Part shown: one piece after another, positions 1-7,796 of the stretch | Position numbering within the stretch: position 1 is the first letter of the stretch | Layout: every line of letters starts with the position of its first letter | Source: RGIG995 sp045542115 | Lineage (GTDB): Bacteria > Bacillota > Clostridia > Oscillospirales > UBA644 | Length of the DNA: 64,000 nt | Assembly: GCA_045542115.1 (NCBI GenBank) | Contig: JAZQKK010000001.1 | Location: 1-64,000 of the forward strand | Direction of reading: 5' to 3' | Made by a program: the position numbers and the translations under genes | Notes under the pieces: generated by a model | Told to the model about the DNA's origin: nothing | What the model saw: the letters and a program-made list of their open reading frames with translations, nothing else | The model's database searches: none

Positions 1-17
1 CTTCTATGAAGAGAATA

Positions 18-134
18 GTCGGTGTCTATGACGAAGAGGTTCCACCCGTTCCCATTCCGAACACGGTAGTTAAGCTCTTAGGTGCTGAAAATACTTGGCT
101 GGCGACGGCCCGGGAAAATAGGGCGATGCCGACA
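18..134 (+). rRNA. rrf: 5S ribosomal RNA
   Basis: The invariant 5S core CCCGTTCCCATTCCGAACAC is followed by AGTTAAGCTC. The ends GTCGGTG and GCCGAC pair to close helix I. Length near 117 nt fits the family. The 16S and 23S genes would lie upstream, outside the window. Ends are judged from helix I and may be off by a few bases. Confidence 0.93.
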
Positions 135-159
135 TTCTCTTTTTTTGTACCCATTTTTT

Positions 160-234
160 GGCCCGTTAGTCAAGCGGTCAAGACGTTGGCCTCTCACGCC
201 GAAGACAGGAGTTCGATTCTCCTACGGGTCACCA
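160..234 (+). tRNA. tRNA-Glu (anticodon CTC)
   Basis: The acceptor GGCCCGT pairs with ACGGGTC. The anticodon loop CTCTCAC gives CTC, the T-loop is GTTCGATTC, and an encoded CCA closes the 3' end. It sits 25 nt after 5S rRNA, so it is probably cotranscribed with the rRNA operon. The CTC isoacceptor reads GAG. Confidence 0.96.
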
Positions 235-237
235 AGG

Positions 238-268
238 CTCTGACGGTCCGACGTCAGAGTCTTTTTTT
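238..268 (+). terminator. Rho-independent terminator after tRNA-Glu
   Basis: Arms CTCTGACG and CGTCAGAG (8 bp) are followed by seven T. It separates the rRNA/tRNA-Glu transcript from the next tRNA, or gives partial readthrough. Confidence 0.85.
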
Positions 269-280
269 AATTGCATATAA

Positions 281-357
281 GGGCCTTTAGCTCAGTTGGT
301 TAGAGCTCCCGGCTCATAACCGGTCGGTCCCGGGTTCGAGTCCCCGAAGGCCCACCA
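281..357 (+). tRNA. tRNA with CAT anticodon, Ile2 or elongator Met
   Basis: The acceptor GGGCCTT pairs with AAGGCCC, the D-arm is AGCTCAGTTGGTTAGAGC, the anticodon loop is CTCATAA (CAT), and CCA is encoded. The body resembles bacillary tRNA-Ile2, whose C34 becomes lysidine, more than initiator tRNA: the acceptor starts with a G-C pair and the stem lacks three consecutive G-C pairs. Ile2 is favoured, but elongator Met cannot be excluded from sequence alone. Confidence 0.9.
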
Positions 358-358
358 A

Positions 359-394
359 AAGCGACAAGTTTCGGTAGAAGCTTGTCGCTTTTTT
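359..394 (+). terminator. Terminator after tRNA-CAT
   Basis: Arms GCGACAAG and CTTGTCGC are followed by a T run. Confidence 0.88.
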
Positions 395-555
395 AACCAA
401 ATTTTGAAACGGTTCTGCCGTATTGGCCTTGGGAGAACGGGCGAAGCGGTATTGGATCGTTGCAGAAGGGATAACAGAAAATGAATTTGTTGGAATTATC
501 GTATCAATCCTTATGTAAGCGAAATAGTCTGTCTCTATTTGTCGAACGGTTTTTC

Positions 556-584
556 TTGCAATTTGTCTTGAAATGTGGTATAAT
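556..584 (+). promoter_or_regulatory. Sigma-70 type promoter of a short transcript
   Basis: TTGCAA (556-561), 17-nt spacer, TATAAT (579-584), with TG two bases before the -10. The predicted start is near 591, and no plausible gene follows before a terminator at about 651-680. Confidence 0.7.
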
Positions 585-590
585 AGATAC

Positions 591-685
591 AGAAAAAGAA
601 TCCCATCGTTTTAACCTATTTATCATACAACAACGTCATAAGAAGAAGACCAGCCCCCGAATTTGTCGAGGGCTGATTTTCTTTG
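591..685 (+). ncRNA. Candidate small RNA of about 95 nt, unassigned
   Basis: The interval runs from a near-consensus promoter to a terminator-like hairpin (CAGCCC at 651-656 with GGGCTG at 670-675, then ATTTTCTTTG). No ribosome site with a credible reading frame lies inside. It could be a stand-alone small RNA or a leader with an attenuator for the phosphoribosyltransferase-like gene at 815. The gene's own strong promoter at 764-792 argues for a separate RNA. Bases 397-555 hold nothing I recognise. Confidence 0.4.
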
Positions 686-763
686 AAAAGGGGGTTTGCT
701 TTTTGCCGGGAAAACCGATTAGTATTTGTCGAAAACAATGGATCGGATTTGTGAAAAAATCTC

Positions 764-792
764 TTGACAGCGGGACAAAGTTATGATATAAT
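764..792 (+). promoter_or_regulatory. Promoter of the phosphoribosyltransferase-like gene
   Basis: Perfect TTGACA (764-769), 17 nt, perfect TATAAT (787-792). Confidence 0.85.
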
Positions 793-814
793 GAAAAAAA
801 AGGGGAAATTGTAT

Positions 815-1456
815 ATGCCTACTGAAAATTCCTTTAAAATTCGTACGAAGAACCGCAATCTGTTCCTTCGGGTCTCCAAGGGGCATTTTGCTACGAATCA
901 CAGCCATATCAACTATTACGTGGACGTAACCACCCAGAAGACCCGCCTTTCCGAAGCTCAGGCGGTGGCAAAGGAAATCGTCTCGTATTATAATCACAGT
1001 ACGATCGTGGATACCATTCTTTGTCTGGATGGCACTCAGGTGATCGGTACTTGCCTTGCCCGGGAATTGACCAAGGAAGATTTTACCAACCTTAACGCCC
1101 ATCAGACCATTTACGTTATGACTCCGGAATATACCGCAGGAAGTCAGTTGTTCCTTCGTGATAACATCATTCCGATGGTAAAGGGGAAGAACGTGCTGAT
1201 TCTCTGTGCGTCGGTGACCACCGGATATTCTGCGAGAGCCGCCATTGAAGCGGTGAAGTATTACGGAGGGCGCGTTGCCGGGATTTCAGCCATTTTTGCG
1301 ACCATTTCGGATTGTGACGGCTATCCCGTCCGTTCGGTCTTTGATGCGGACGATTTGGAAGGATACGAAAGTTATCCCACCCACGATTGCCCAATCTGTA
1401 AGGCAGGCCACAAGATTGATGCTTTGGTGAACAGTTACGGGTATTCGAAACTGTAA
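815..1456 (+). CDS. Orotate phosphoribosyltransferase-like protein with altered PRPP loop
   Basis: A 213-residue protein of the type I phosphoribosyltransferase fold. The best match to the family signature is VLILCASVTTGYSARAA around residues 130-146, where active enzymes have two acidic residues before VTTG (for example VDDVVTTG). Here they are Cys-Ala, so PRPP binding may differ or be lost. A CPIC pair near the C-terminus (residues about 194-197) may bind metal. The start at 815 follows AGGGGAAA and lies after the promoter; an upstream in-frame start lies inside the promoter and is rejected. It is a monocistronic unit ending at a strong terminator. The substrate is unknown; pyrE activity should not be assumed. 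Confidence 0.75.
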   Translation: MPTENSFKIRTKNRNLFLRVSKGHFATNHSHINYYVDVTTQKTRLSEAQAVAKEIVSYYNHSTIVDTILCLDGTQVIGTCLARELTKEDFTNLNAHQTIYVMTPEYTAGSQLFLRDNIIPMVKGKNVLILCASVTTGYSARAAIEAVKYYGGRVAGISAIFATISDCDGYPVRSVFDADDLEGYESYPTHDCPICKAGHKIDALVNSYGYSKL

Positions 1457-1476
1457 ACGGAATATGGAAATTTTTT

Positions 1477-1503
1477 GGGGGTGCCGTGTGGCACCCCTTT
1501 TTG
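1477..1503 (+). terminator. Terminator of the phosphoribosyltransferase-like gene
   Basis: GGGGTGCC, GTGT loop, GGCACCCC and a T run. Confidence 0.9.
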
Positions 1504-1509
1504 ATGTAC

Positions 1510-1538
1510 TTGCATTTTTTTGAAATTTGTGGTATAAT
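1510..1538 (+). promoter_or_regulatory. Promoter of the MATE gene
   Basis: TTGCAT, 17-nt spacer, TATAAT. The transcription start near 1545 forces the TTG start at 1570. Confidence 0.75.
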
Positions 1539-1569
1539 GAGGACATATTTTGGAAAAGAGGTACTTATT

Positions 1570-2952
1570 TTGACGGAAAAATTGCGTCTTCGGGATTGTC
1601 TCGGAGATAAGGATTTATATAAGAAAATGCTGAAAATCGCCATTCCCATTTCGATGCAATCGATGATTACCGTGGGAATCAATCTGATGGATACGGTGAT
1701 GCTCAGTTCGATGGGAGACGCGCAGTTGTCCGCTTCCTCCCTGGCGGGGCAGTTTATCAATCTGTTTATGATTTTTTGTATGGGAATCGGGATGGGGGCT
1801 TCGGTGCTGACGTCCCGATTTTGGGGGATGCAGGACATCTCTTCTTTGAAAAAATCGGTCACCATTATGCTTCGGTTTGCCTTGATTTTCAGTACCGTTT
1901 TTACGGTGGCTACCATCCTTGCTCCCGGGTGGATTATGAGGATCTATACCAATGAGCCGGAAATTATTGCCTATGGGGTGCGGTATCTGAAATGGATGAT
2001 CCCCACCTATTTTTGCACCGGGTTGTCCTTGGTTTGTACCATTGTGTTGCGGACGGTAGGACAGGTGAAGATCCCTTTGACCTGTTCCGTTATCGCCTTC
2101 TTTGTGAACGTATTTTTCAACTGGGTGTTTATTTTCGGGAAGCTGGGTGCCCCCCGGATGGAGATCGAAGGGGCTGCCCTGGGGACGCTGATTGCCCGTG
2201 TCTTCGAATTGTGCTTTATCTGCGGCTACTTTTTCCTGATTGACAAACGGATGAAATATCGTATCAAAGACCTTTTTATGAAATGCCGGGATATGTTGAA
2301 AGAGTATGTTCGCGTCAGTATTCCCGTGTTGATTTCCGACGGTCTTTTGGCTTTGGGGAACAATGCGGTGGCGATGGTAATGGGGCATATTGGGGAGGCT
2401 TTCGTGGCCGCCAATTCGGTGACGATGGTTGTTCAGCAGTTGAGTTCCGTTTTGACCCAGGGGATTTCCAATGCCAGCGGTATTATTACCGGACATACGA
2501 TGGGCGAGGGGAATTACAAAAAGGCTTACCGGGACGGTTTTACCTTCCTTTTCATCGGTACGGTTATGGGGCTGCTTGCCGGAGGCTTGATTTTGCTGGT
2601 CAAGAATCCCATTATCAATTTCTACGACGTTTCTGCTGATGCCAAAGCTATTTCCCACGAAATGATGTACGCTATCTCCTTGATTATGGTCTTCCAGACG
2701 GTAGGGAATATGTTGACGAAGGGGGTCCTTCGCGCCGGAGGCGATACGAAATTTTTGATGCTGGGCGACATTTTGTTCCTGTGGGTAGCGTCCATTCCTT
2801 TGGGGGCCTTGGCCGGATTGGTTTTCGGATTTCCTTCCTTTTGGATTTATACATTTCTGAAAATTGACCAGGTCATCAAGTGTGTTTGGTGTATTTTCCG
2901 TTTGAAGAGCGGAAAATGGATGAAAAAAATCAAATCTGCAACGGAATCGTAA
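1570..2952 (+). CDS. MATE family efflux pump
   Basis: A 460-residue polytopic membrane protein with about 12 hydrophobic segments in two repeated halves, as in the MATE (NorM/DinF) sodium- or proton-driven exporters of drugs and metabolites. Both halves open with the family-like pattern, for example AIPISMQSMITVGINLMDTVML near residues 18-39. The TTG start is chosen because it is the first start after the promoter and follows AAAAGAGG; an in-frame ATG at 1537 overlaps the -10 box. It is monocistronic and ends at a bidirectional terminator. The substrate cannot be told from sequence. Confidence 0.92.
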   Translation: MTEKLRLRDCLGDKDLYKKMLKIAIPISMQSMITVGINLMDTVMLSSMGDAQLSASSLAGQFINLFMIFCMGIGMGASVLTSRFWGMQDISSLKKSVTIMLRFALIFSTVFTVATILAPGWIMRIYTNEPEIIAYGVRYLKWMIPTYFCTGLSLVCTIVLRTVGQVKIPLTCSVIAFFVNVFFNWVFIFGKLGAPRMEIEGAALGTLIARVFELCFICGYFFLIDKRMKYRIKDLFMKCRDMLKEYVRVSIPVLISDGLLALGNNAVAMVMGHIGEAFVAANSVTMVVQQLSSVLTQGISNASGIITGHTMGEGNYKKAYRDGFTFLFIGTVMGLLAGGLILLVKNPIINFYDVSADAKAISHEMMYAISLIMVFQTVGNMLTKGVLRAGGDTKFLMLGDILFLWVASIPLGALAGLVFGFPSFWIYTFLKIDQVIKCVWCIFRLKSGKWMKKIKSATES

Positions 2953-2998
2953 AAGAATCGCCTGACTGAGGTCAGGCGATTCTTGCTTTTTCTTTTTT
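2951..2998. terminator. Bidirectional terminator between convergent genes
   Basis: A 14-bp stem of AAGAATCGCCTGAC with its complement, T-rich on the plus side and TTTTAC on the minus side. It serves the MATE gene and the convergent permease gene. Confidence 0.9.
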
Positions 2999-4271
2999 AC
3001 GGAGCAAACAGTAACCACAAAAGGATATATGAAGGAATGACCGCCGATAGGGTAAAGGGAATCCCAATGCGGAAAAAATCTCCGTTTTTCACGGTGTATC
3101 CTTCTTTGCGGAGAATCCCGATGCCGGTAATGTTTGCCGAGGCGCCGATGGGAGTGATGTTCCCACCCAGAGTGGCACCGGATAGGAGTCCGAAATATAG
3201 AACGGTGGGGTCGATGTTCAGCCCGGCCGCCAGGGCGGTGACTACGGGGAGCATCGTTGCTACGTAAGGAATGTTGTCAATAAAGGCGGAGATGAGAACC
3301 GATCCCCAGACGATAACGGTGTAAAGAAGGAATACGTTTCCTCCCCCTAATTTCGCCAAAAGCCCGGCTGCGGCGTCGATCACGCCCATATGAGAGATGC
3401 CGCCAATCATCAAAAAGAGCCCCAACAACAGGCCGATCGTCTCAAAATCAATGGATTTCATCGGTTCCACAAAGGCGCGGAAGGACTTGTTTTTTATCCA
3501 GTTATATACAAGACCTATCACCATCATTCCGACGCAGATCAAACCGTTGGTAACGGCGGGTTTTTTGGGAATAAAGGACGCTGCGATGAGCAGGACCACG
3601 ACGCCGACCAGAAGGACGGTGGGGACGTAATCGGTGACTTCCGTGCGTTCTTTCTTTTTCGGAATGGGGGACTTTTCTTTTCGGAACAGCCACGCTAAAA
3701 TCAGCGCCGAAAGGACCGCTCCCAATTCCACAGCGAAGAACATCCCCGGCTTTCCCTGATAAACGAAGAAGTCCAGAAAACTCATATCGGCGTAAGAACC
3801 AAGCATTATGGCGGTGGTGTCGCCCACCAGGGTCGCCGCCCCTTGAAGATTGGAAGAAACGGCAATGCCGATAATTACCGGAACGGGGTTCGTCTTTAAT
3901 TTTTTACAAACTTCCAACGCCACCGGGGCAATCATCAACACCGTTGCCACGTTGTCTACAAAGGCGGAAATAATGCCGGCAAACAGCGAAAGGCACACCG
4001 CTGCCATCATAATGTTAGGCACTTTTTCCATAATTAGATCTGCCAATAATTCCGGCATTTTACTGTCAATGAACAGTTGTACCAGCCCCATCGTGCCGGC
4101 AATCATCAAAAGCACGTTGAAGTCAATGGCTCCAAATACTTTTCCCAGCGGAAGCATCCCCGTTGCAATAAAAACGACGGCGGAGGCCAAGGCGATGTAG
4201 GGACGGTATTTGGAAAAAACCAGCATCATCACGTAGGTTAAGGCGAATAGCCCAATAGCGACGTAAATCAT
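2997..4271 (-). CDS. ArsB/NhaD-like anion permease
   Basis: A 424-residue membrane protein of the ion transporter superfamily that contains ArsB, NhaD and CitMHS. It has two halves, each with a re-entrant, small-residue-rich motif: FAGIISAFVDNVATVLM (about residues 99-115) and SAFIDNIPYVATMLPV (about 332-347). The paired DN motif is typical of ArsB/NhaD transport cores. A charged loop (FRKEKSPIPKKKERTE) splits the halves. The ATG start follows a GGGGGG site and its own promoter. The substrate (arsenite, sodium/proton, dicarboxylate) is not decided, and there are no ars genes nearby. A second, diverged member lies at 60023-61150. Confidence 0.88.
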   Translation of the reverse strand: MIYVAIGLFALTYVMMLVFSKYRPYIALASAVVFIATGMLPLGKVFGAIDFNVLLMIAGTMGLVQLFIDSKMPELLADLIMEKVPNIMMAAVCLSLFAGIISAFVDNVATVLMIAPVALEVCKKLKTNPVPVIIGIAVSSNLQGAATLVGDTTAIMLGSYADMSFLDFFVYQGKPGMFFAVELGAVLSALILAWLFRKEKSPIPKKKERTEVTDYVPTVLLVGVVVLLIAASFIPKKPAVTNGLICVGMMVIGLVYNWIKNKSFRAFVEPMKSIDFETIGLLLGLFLMIGGISHMGVIDAAAGLLAKLGGGNVFLLYTVIVWGSVLISAFIDNIPYVATMLPVVTALAAGLNIDPTVLYFGLLSGATLGGNITPIGASANITGIGILRKEGYTVKNGDFFRIGIPFTLSAVIPSYILLWLLFAP

Positions 4272-4300
4272 TTCAAAAGCCCCCCCGGTTTGATGAATTT

Positions 4301-4329
4301 ATTATATCATTTTCGTCGGATTTTGTCAA
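4301..4329 (-). promoter_or_regulatory. Promoter of the ArsB/NhaD-like gene
   Basis: On the minus strand: TTGACA, 17 nt, TATAAT, both perfect. It is divergent from the GDPD promoter 15 bp away. Confidence 0.85.
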
Positions 4330-4343
4330 TATGGGAAAAGCAC

Positions 4344-4372
4344 TTGACTTTTTGACGGGATTGTGTTATAGT
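4344..4372 (+). promoter_or_regulatory. Promoter of the GDPD gene
   Basis: TTGACT, 17 nt, TATAGT. Confidence 0.75.
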
Positions 4373-4406
4373 AAAGAAAATAGGGTTTATTCAAAGGATG
4401 ATTCAG

Positions 4407-5216
4407 ATGAACTATTGGACACAGAGCAAGAAAAATATTTGGGTCGCTGCCCATCGGGGATGGCGGAGCGCTTATCCGGAAAATACGATAGCCGCCTTTC
4501 AGGCTGCCTTGGATTTGGGCGTGGACCAGATTGAGACCGACGTGCGTATCACCAAGGACGGAGAATTGGTTTTGATTCACGACGAAACCGTGGACCGTAC
4601 GACCGACGGCACGGGCTATGTGCGGGAGAAAACGTTGGAAGAATTGCAATCGCTCGATGCAGGGATTCGGTTTGGAGAAGAATTTCGGGGGATGCGGATT
4701 TCCACGTTGCGGGATTTGATGGAATTGGTCAAGGACCATCCCACGATGACCTTGGATCTGGAATTAAAAGAGTATCCCGTGGACGGATGGGAAGAAACGT
4801 CGTATTCCGTTTGTGACAGGGTGCTTGCAATGATGGAAGAATACGGATTTGGAGACCGAATCGTTGTGAACTCTTTCAGCGGGAAATTACAGGAATACGT
4901 TTTCCGGAAATATGGAAAACGGTACCGTCAGCACGTATTCTATCCCTCGGCGTGTATGGGGAAGGGGTTGACGCTGGACCCCTATTCGTATGCCTATTGC
5001 TGCTGTATGTTTGCCGACAAGCCCTCCGATCTCAATATGCCGGACAAAGATGCTTTTGACCGGATGGAAGCGATGGGCGTCGAGCCCTGGACGGGAGCTT
5101 GCGTGAAGGATGAAGTCGGCGTTGACCGGGCAATCGCCAACGGTGCAAGGTTGATTACCTGCGATAACCCCGACGTCGTTCTTCAACTGTTGCGGGAAAA
5201 AGGATATCACGCATAA
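4407..5216 (+). CDS. Glycerophosphodiester phosphodiesterase
   Basis: A 269-residue TIM-barrel GDPD. It hydrolyses glycerophosphodiesters to glycerol-3-phosphate and an alcohol. The N-terminus carries the signature AAHRGWRSAYPENTIAAF (catalytic His-Arg-Gly and PENT), then QIETDVRITKDGELVLIHD with the Glu/Asp metal ligands and second catalytic His. No signal peptide is seen, so a cytoplasmic location is likely. The start at 4407 lies 9 nt after AAAGGA; the ATG at 4398 is too close to that site. It is a single-gene unit with its own promoter and terminator. Confidence 0.93.
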   Translation: MNYWTQSKKNIWVAAHRGWRSAYPENTIAAFQAALDLGVDQIETDVRITKDGELVLIHDETVDRTTDGTGYVREKTLEELQSLDAGIRFGEEFRGMRISTLRDLMELVKDHPTMTLDLELKEYPVDGWEETSYSVCDRVLAMMEEYGFGDRIVVNSFSGKLQEYVFRKYGKRYRQHVFYPSACMGKGLTLDPYSYAYCCCMFADKPSDLNMPDKDAFDRMEAMGVEPWTGACVKDEVGVDRAIANGARLITCDNPDVVLQLLREKGYHA

Positions 5217-5218
5217 CG

Positions 5219-5247
5219 AAAAAGGCTGTCTTCGGACAGCCTTCTTT
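5219..5247 (+). terminator. Terminator of the GDPD gene
   Basis: AAGGCTGTC, TTCG tetraloop, GACAGCCTT, then T-rich sequence. Confidence 0.88.
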
Positions 5248-5341
5248 AAAAACTCTAATCTTGGAATCAGTCTGTTTTTCAGCAAAATACAATCTTTTTT
5301 AATGTTAAAAAATGTGTTATACTGAAACCGGAGGGGATTTT

Positions 5342-6583
5342 ATGAAGATATTAAACTTTGGTTCTTGCAATTTGGATTACGTTTATACGATGGACCATAT
5401 CGTTGCTCCGGGGGAGACCGAATCCACCGATTCGTTTCAGATATTCCCCGGTGGGAAGGGATTGAATCAGTCGATTGCCGCGGCAAGAGCGGGCGCCGAC
5501 GTATCCCACGCCGGATGCATCGGGACCGATGGGGAAACGCTGAAAACCATTCTCCGGGAAAGCGGCGTGAACGTATCGTATCTTCAAACGGTTCCTTCCA
5601 AGAACGGGCACGCGATTATTCAGGTTAGCAAGGCGGGGGAAAATTCGATTTTTCTTTATCCCGGCTCCAATCAGATGCTGAAAGAATCGCAGATTGACGC
5701 GGTTTTGGAAGACTTTTGCCAAGGGGATATTTTACTGTTGCAAAACGAGACCAATCTCGTTTCCTATCTTGTGGAAGCTGGGTTTCGGAAGGGAATGAAG
5801 ATCGTTCTGAATCCGTCGCCCTTCAACGCTCGGATTTGCGAAATTGATTTTTCTCATTTGTCGTATCTGATTCTCAACGAGGTGGAAGCCCGGGAGATTT
5901 CCGGAAAGGATTTGCCGGAAGAGGCTCTGGATTGGATCTGCGGCACTTATCCCAACCTTACGGTGGTTTTGACGTTGGGGGCCTACGGCAGTGTTTATCA
6001 AGATTCCCAAAAGCGGTTGTATCAATCGGCCTATCACGTGACGCCCGTGGATACCACTGCGGCGGGAGATACCTTCACCGGATATTTTTTTGCCTGTCTT
6101 TCCCAGGGATGGAAAGAAGAAGTCTGTTTGCAGGTTGCGTCTGCCGCTTCGGGCATCGCCGTTTCCCGGATGGGGGCGGCTCCATCCATTCCCCTTCGCC
6201 GGGAAGTGGAAGAAGCGTTGGCGTGCTTGTCTCCGTCGGAAACGGTTCTTTCCAGCGCGATGCAAAAAGTGAGGATCTTTCGCTACTTGGAAGATTCGTT
6301 ACAAGACGCGTCGTTGAAGGACTTGGCGAAGTTTTTAGGGTATTCCGCTTCCTATACGGGAACGGTGGTCCGTCAGGTGACGGGAATTCCTTTTTCTAAA
6401 TTATTGCAACGGATACGGTGCGACCGTGCGGCGAAACTGTTGAGCGAAACCACCCTGTCCGTGGGGGAAATCACCTACCGGGTCGGGTATAAAAACGAAA
6501 CCTTTTTCCGCAATATTTTCCGGGAGCGCTACGGTGAATCCCCCTTGCGATATCGAAAAAACAGAAGAGGCGAATCCTTATGA
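5342..6583 (+). CDS. PfkB/ribokinase-family kinase fused to an AraC-type DNA-binding domain
   Basis: A 413-residue two-domain protein. Residues 1 to about 295 are a complete PfkB sugar/nucleoside kinase: FPGGKGLNQSIAAARAG near residue 36 (substrate side), LNPSPFN, and the catalytic loop DTTAAGDTFTGYFFA near residue 240 with the catalytic Asp. Residues about 310-405 are an AraC helix-turn-helix pair (LKDLAKFLGYSASYTGTVVRQVTG and LSVGEITYRVGYKNETFFRNIFRERYG). The start at 5342 follows GGAGGGG and a TATACT -10 box at 5318-5323. A single chain could sense its own substrate and regulate transcription. A decayed nucleoside hydrolase follows directly, which suggests a former ribonucleoside or ribose function. 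Both domains look intact. Confidence 0.9.
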   Translation: MKILNFGSCNLDYVYTMDHIVAPGETESTDSFQIFPGGKGLNQSIAAARAGADVSHAGCIGTDGETLKTILRESGVNVSYLQTVPSKNGHAIIQVSKAGENSIFLYPGSNQMLKESQIDAVLEDFCQGDILLLQNETNLVSYLVEAGFRKGMKIVLNPSPFNARICEIDFSHLSYLILNEVEAREISGKDLPEEALDWICGTYPNLTVVLTLGAYGSVYQDSQKRLYQSAYHVTPVDTTAAGDTFTGYFFACLSQGWKEEVCLQVASAASGIAVSRMGAAPSIPLRREVEEALACLSPSETVLSSAMQKVRIFRYLEDSLQDASLKDLAKFLGYSASYTGTVVRQVTGIPFSKLLQRIRCDRAAKLLSETTLSVGEITYRVGYKNETFFRNIFRERYGESPLRYRKNRRGESL

Positions 6584-6601
6584 CCTTCATCAAAAGCGTG
6601 A

Positions 6602-6844
6602 AAACCGTTTTCTGTCCGGAGAGAAAAGAGATATGCTTACAATGAGGTAGACGATCCGTTTGCCATTGCCTATCTATTGCTGTGGAAGAAGAAACTGCAT
6701 CCCGTGGCAACGTACACAGCCCCGACGATTTTCGTATATCCTATCTACCGGGATGCTCTGTGGCACAGGATGTGGTACTTAAAATTGCCCAGAAATAAGG
6801 CAAAATTTCCTGTCGCAACTCCTAGTTGCGACGATGAAATCTAA
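6602..6844 (+). pseudogene. Remnant of a nucleoside hydrolase gene
   Basis: An open stretch between stops at 6599 and 6842 encodes YAYNEVDDPFAIAYLLL followed by LHPVATYTAP. This matches the N-terminal calcium-binding DxD region of inosine/uridine-type nucleoside hydrolases (YNEIDDQFALAY). The match fades after about 45 residues, there is no start codon or ribosome site, and nothing of the remaining 250 or so residues is present. The gene is therefore a truncated relic. Its position just after the kinase-AraC gene suggests a lost partner. Confidence 0.6.
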
Positions 6845-6913
6845 AATGTATGGATTTTTCTGTGCCGTTATGGTAGGATAAATCCGGAAAAACCATTGGA
6901 AAGGATGAATCGT

Positions 6914-7681
6914 ATGACCATCGAAATAGCAAACCGATTGGTGGAATATCGGAAAAAGAACCATCTTTCCCAGGAAGAGGTCGCGGAACAGATAGGGGTT
7001 TCCCGTCAGGCGGTTTCCAAATGGGAACGGGCAGAAGCTTCTCCCGACACGGATAATCTGATTGCGCTTGCCTCCCTTTATCACGTATCTTTGGATGAAC
7101 TGATTTTGGGAAAGACGGTTTCTTCGGACGGTGAAAAGACCGACCGTATACCGAAGACGATTTTTGTGGAAACGGAAGATACAACGGTTACGGTTTCCAA
7201 CGGTCATCTCCAAGTCCGGGAAAAGGCGGATTTTGAATCCGGAAACGAGGAAGACGGCGACGGAGCCGGCTTTCACGCGGAAATAAAACTGGGAGCCGAT
7301 GACACTCCCGCCCGGTCTTCCGCCCATCGCTTTTTTCGGTCGTTCCCTTTCCCCGTTTTGACGCTGATCGCCTATTTGATCTTTGGCGTTTGCGATATTT
7401 TCGGCGGCTGGGCGTGGGGATGGCTTGTGTTTCTTTTAATTCCGGTATACTATACTTTTGTAGAATCTGTGTTTTTACGGAAGGCGGATCACTTTGCATT
7501 CCCCGTACTGATTACGTTGGTTTACTGTTGGTTGGGGTTTGAATTCGGCCTTTGGCATCCGATGTGGATCTTGTTTCTTACCATTCCGTTCTATTATTTC
7601 TTGTGCGAATTCTTTTCAAAACTGCGAAGCAGCGTAGCAAAAAAAGAAAACGAACCCTTTCAGGAAGACGGGGAAGGATAA
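6914..7681 (+). CDS. XRE-family regulator with membrane C-terminus
   Basis: A 255-residue protein. Residues 1-60 are an XRE helix-turn-helix (MTIEIANRLVEYRKKNHLSQ through VSRQAVSKWERAEASPDTDN). An acidic linker follows, then four hydrophobic segments in the last 120 residues (LTLIAYLIFGVCDIFG, WAWGWLVFLLIPVYYTF, FPVLITLVYCWLGFEFG, WILFLTIPFYYFL). This arrangement is common in Clostridia as membrane-tethered regulators; targets are unknown. The start at 6914 gives the usual MTIEIA opening and lies 9 nt after GGAAAGG. It is monocistronic. Confidence 0.87.
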   Translation: MTIEIANRLVEYRKKNHLSQEEVAEQIGVSRQAVSKWERAEASPDTDNLIALASLYHVSLDELILGKTVSSDGEKTDRIPKTIFVETEDTTVTVSNGHLQVREKADFESGNEEDGDGAGFHAEIKLGADDTPARSSAHRFFRSFPFPVLTLIAYLIFGVCDIFGGWAWGWLVFLLIPVYYTFVESVFLRKADHFAFPVLITLVYCWLGFEFGLWHPMWILFLTIPFYYFLCEFFSKLRSSVAKKENEPFQEDGEG

Positions 7682-7700
7682 ATACTTATAATGGAACCGA

Positions 7701-7735
7701 GAAGACTCCTTTTGGGGGTCTTCTCTTTCTTTTTG
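7701..7735 (+). terminator. Terminator of the XRE membrane regulator
   Basis: GAGAAGAC and GTCTTCTC arms, then TTTCTTTTT. Confidence 0.85.
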
Positions 7736-7744
7736 TCAAAATTC

Positions 7745-7773
7745 TTGACATTCCGTCGATTTTGTATTATAAT
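7745..7773 (+). promoter_or_regulatory. Promoter of the GNAT gene
   Basis: TTGACA, 17 nt, TATAAT, both perfect. Confidence 0.85.
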
Positions 7774-7796
7774 AAAAGGAGAAAGAGAGGTGCCTT

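Noticed and set aside
481..786. 101-codon reading frame on the plus strand after the tRNA genes
   Set aside because: It runs through a promoter, a terminator hairpin and the next promoter, with no ribosome site and no recognisable protein pattern.
1615..3018. Long antisense frame opposite the MATE gene
   Set aside because: Shadow of the MATE gene: Gln/His/Gly/Asn-rich composition typical of the opposite strand of a hydrophobic protein, with no ribosome site or promoter.
2997..4271. Considered arsenite efflux gene arsB specifically
   Set aside because: No arsR, arsC or arsA neighbours and no diagnostic motif; only superfamily placement is supported.
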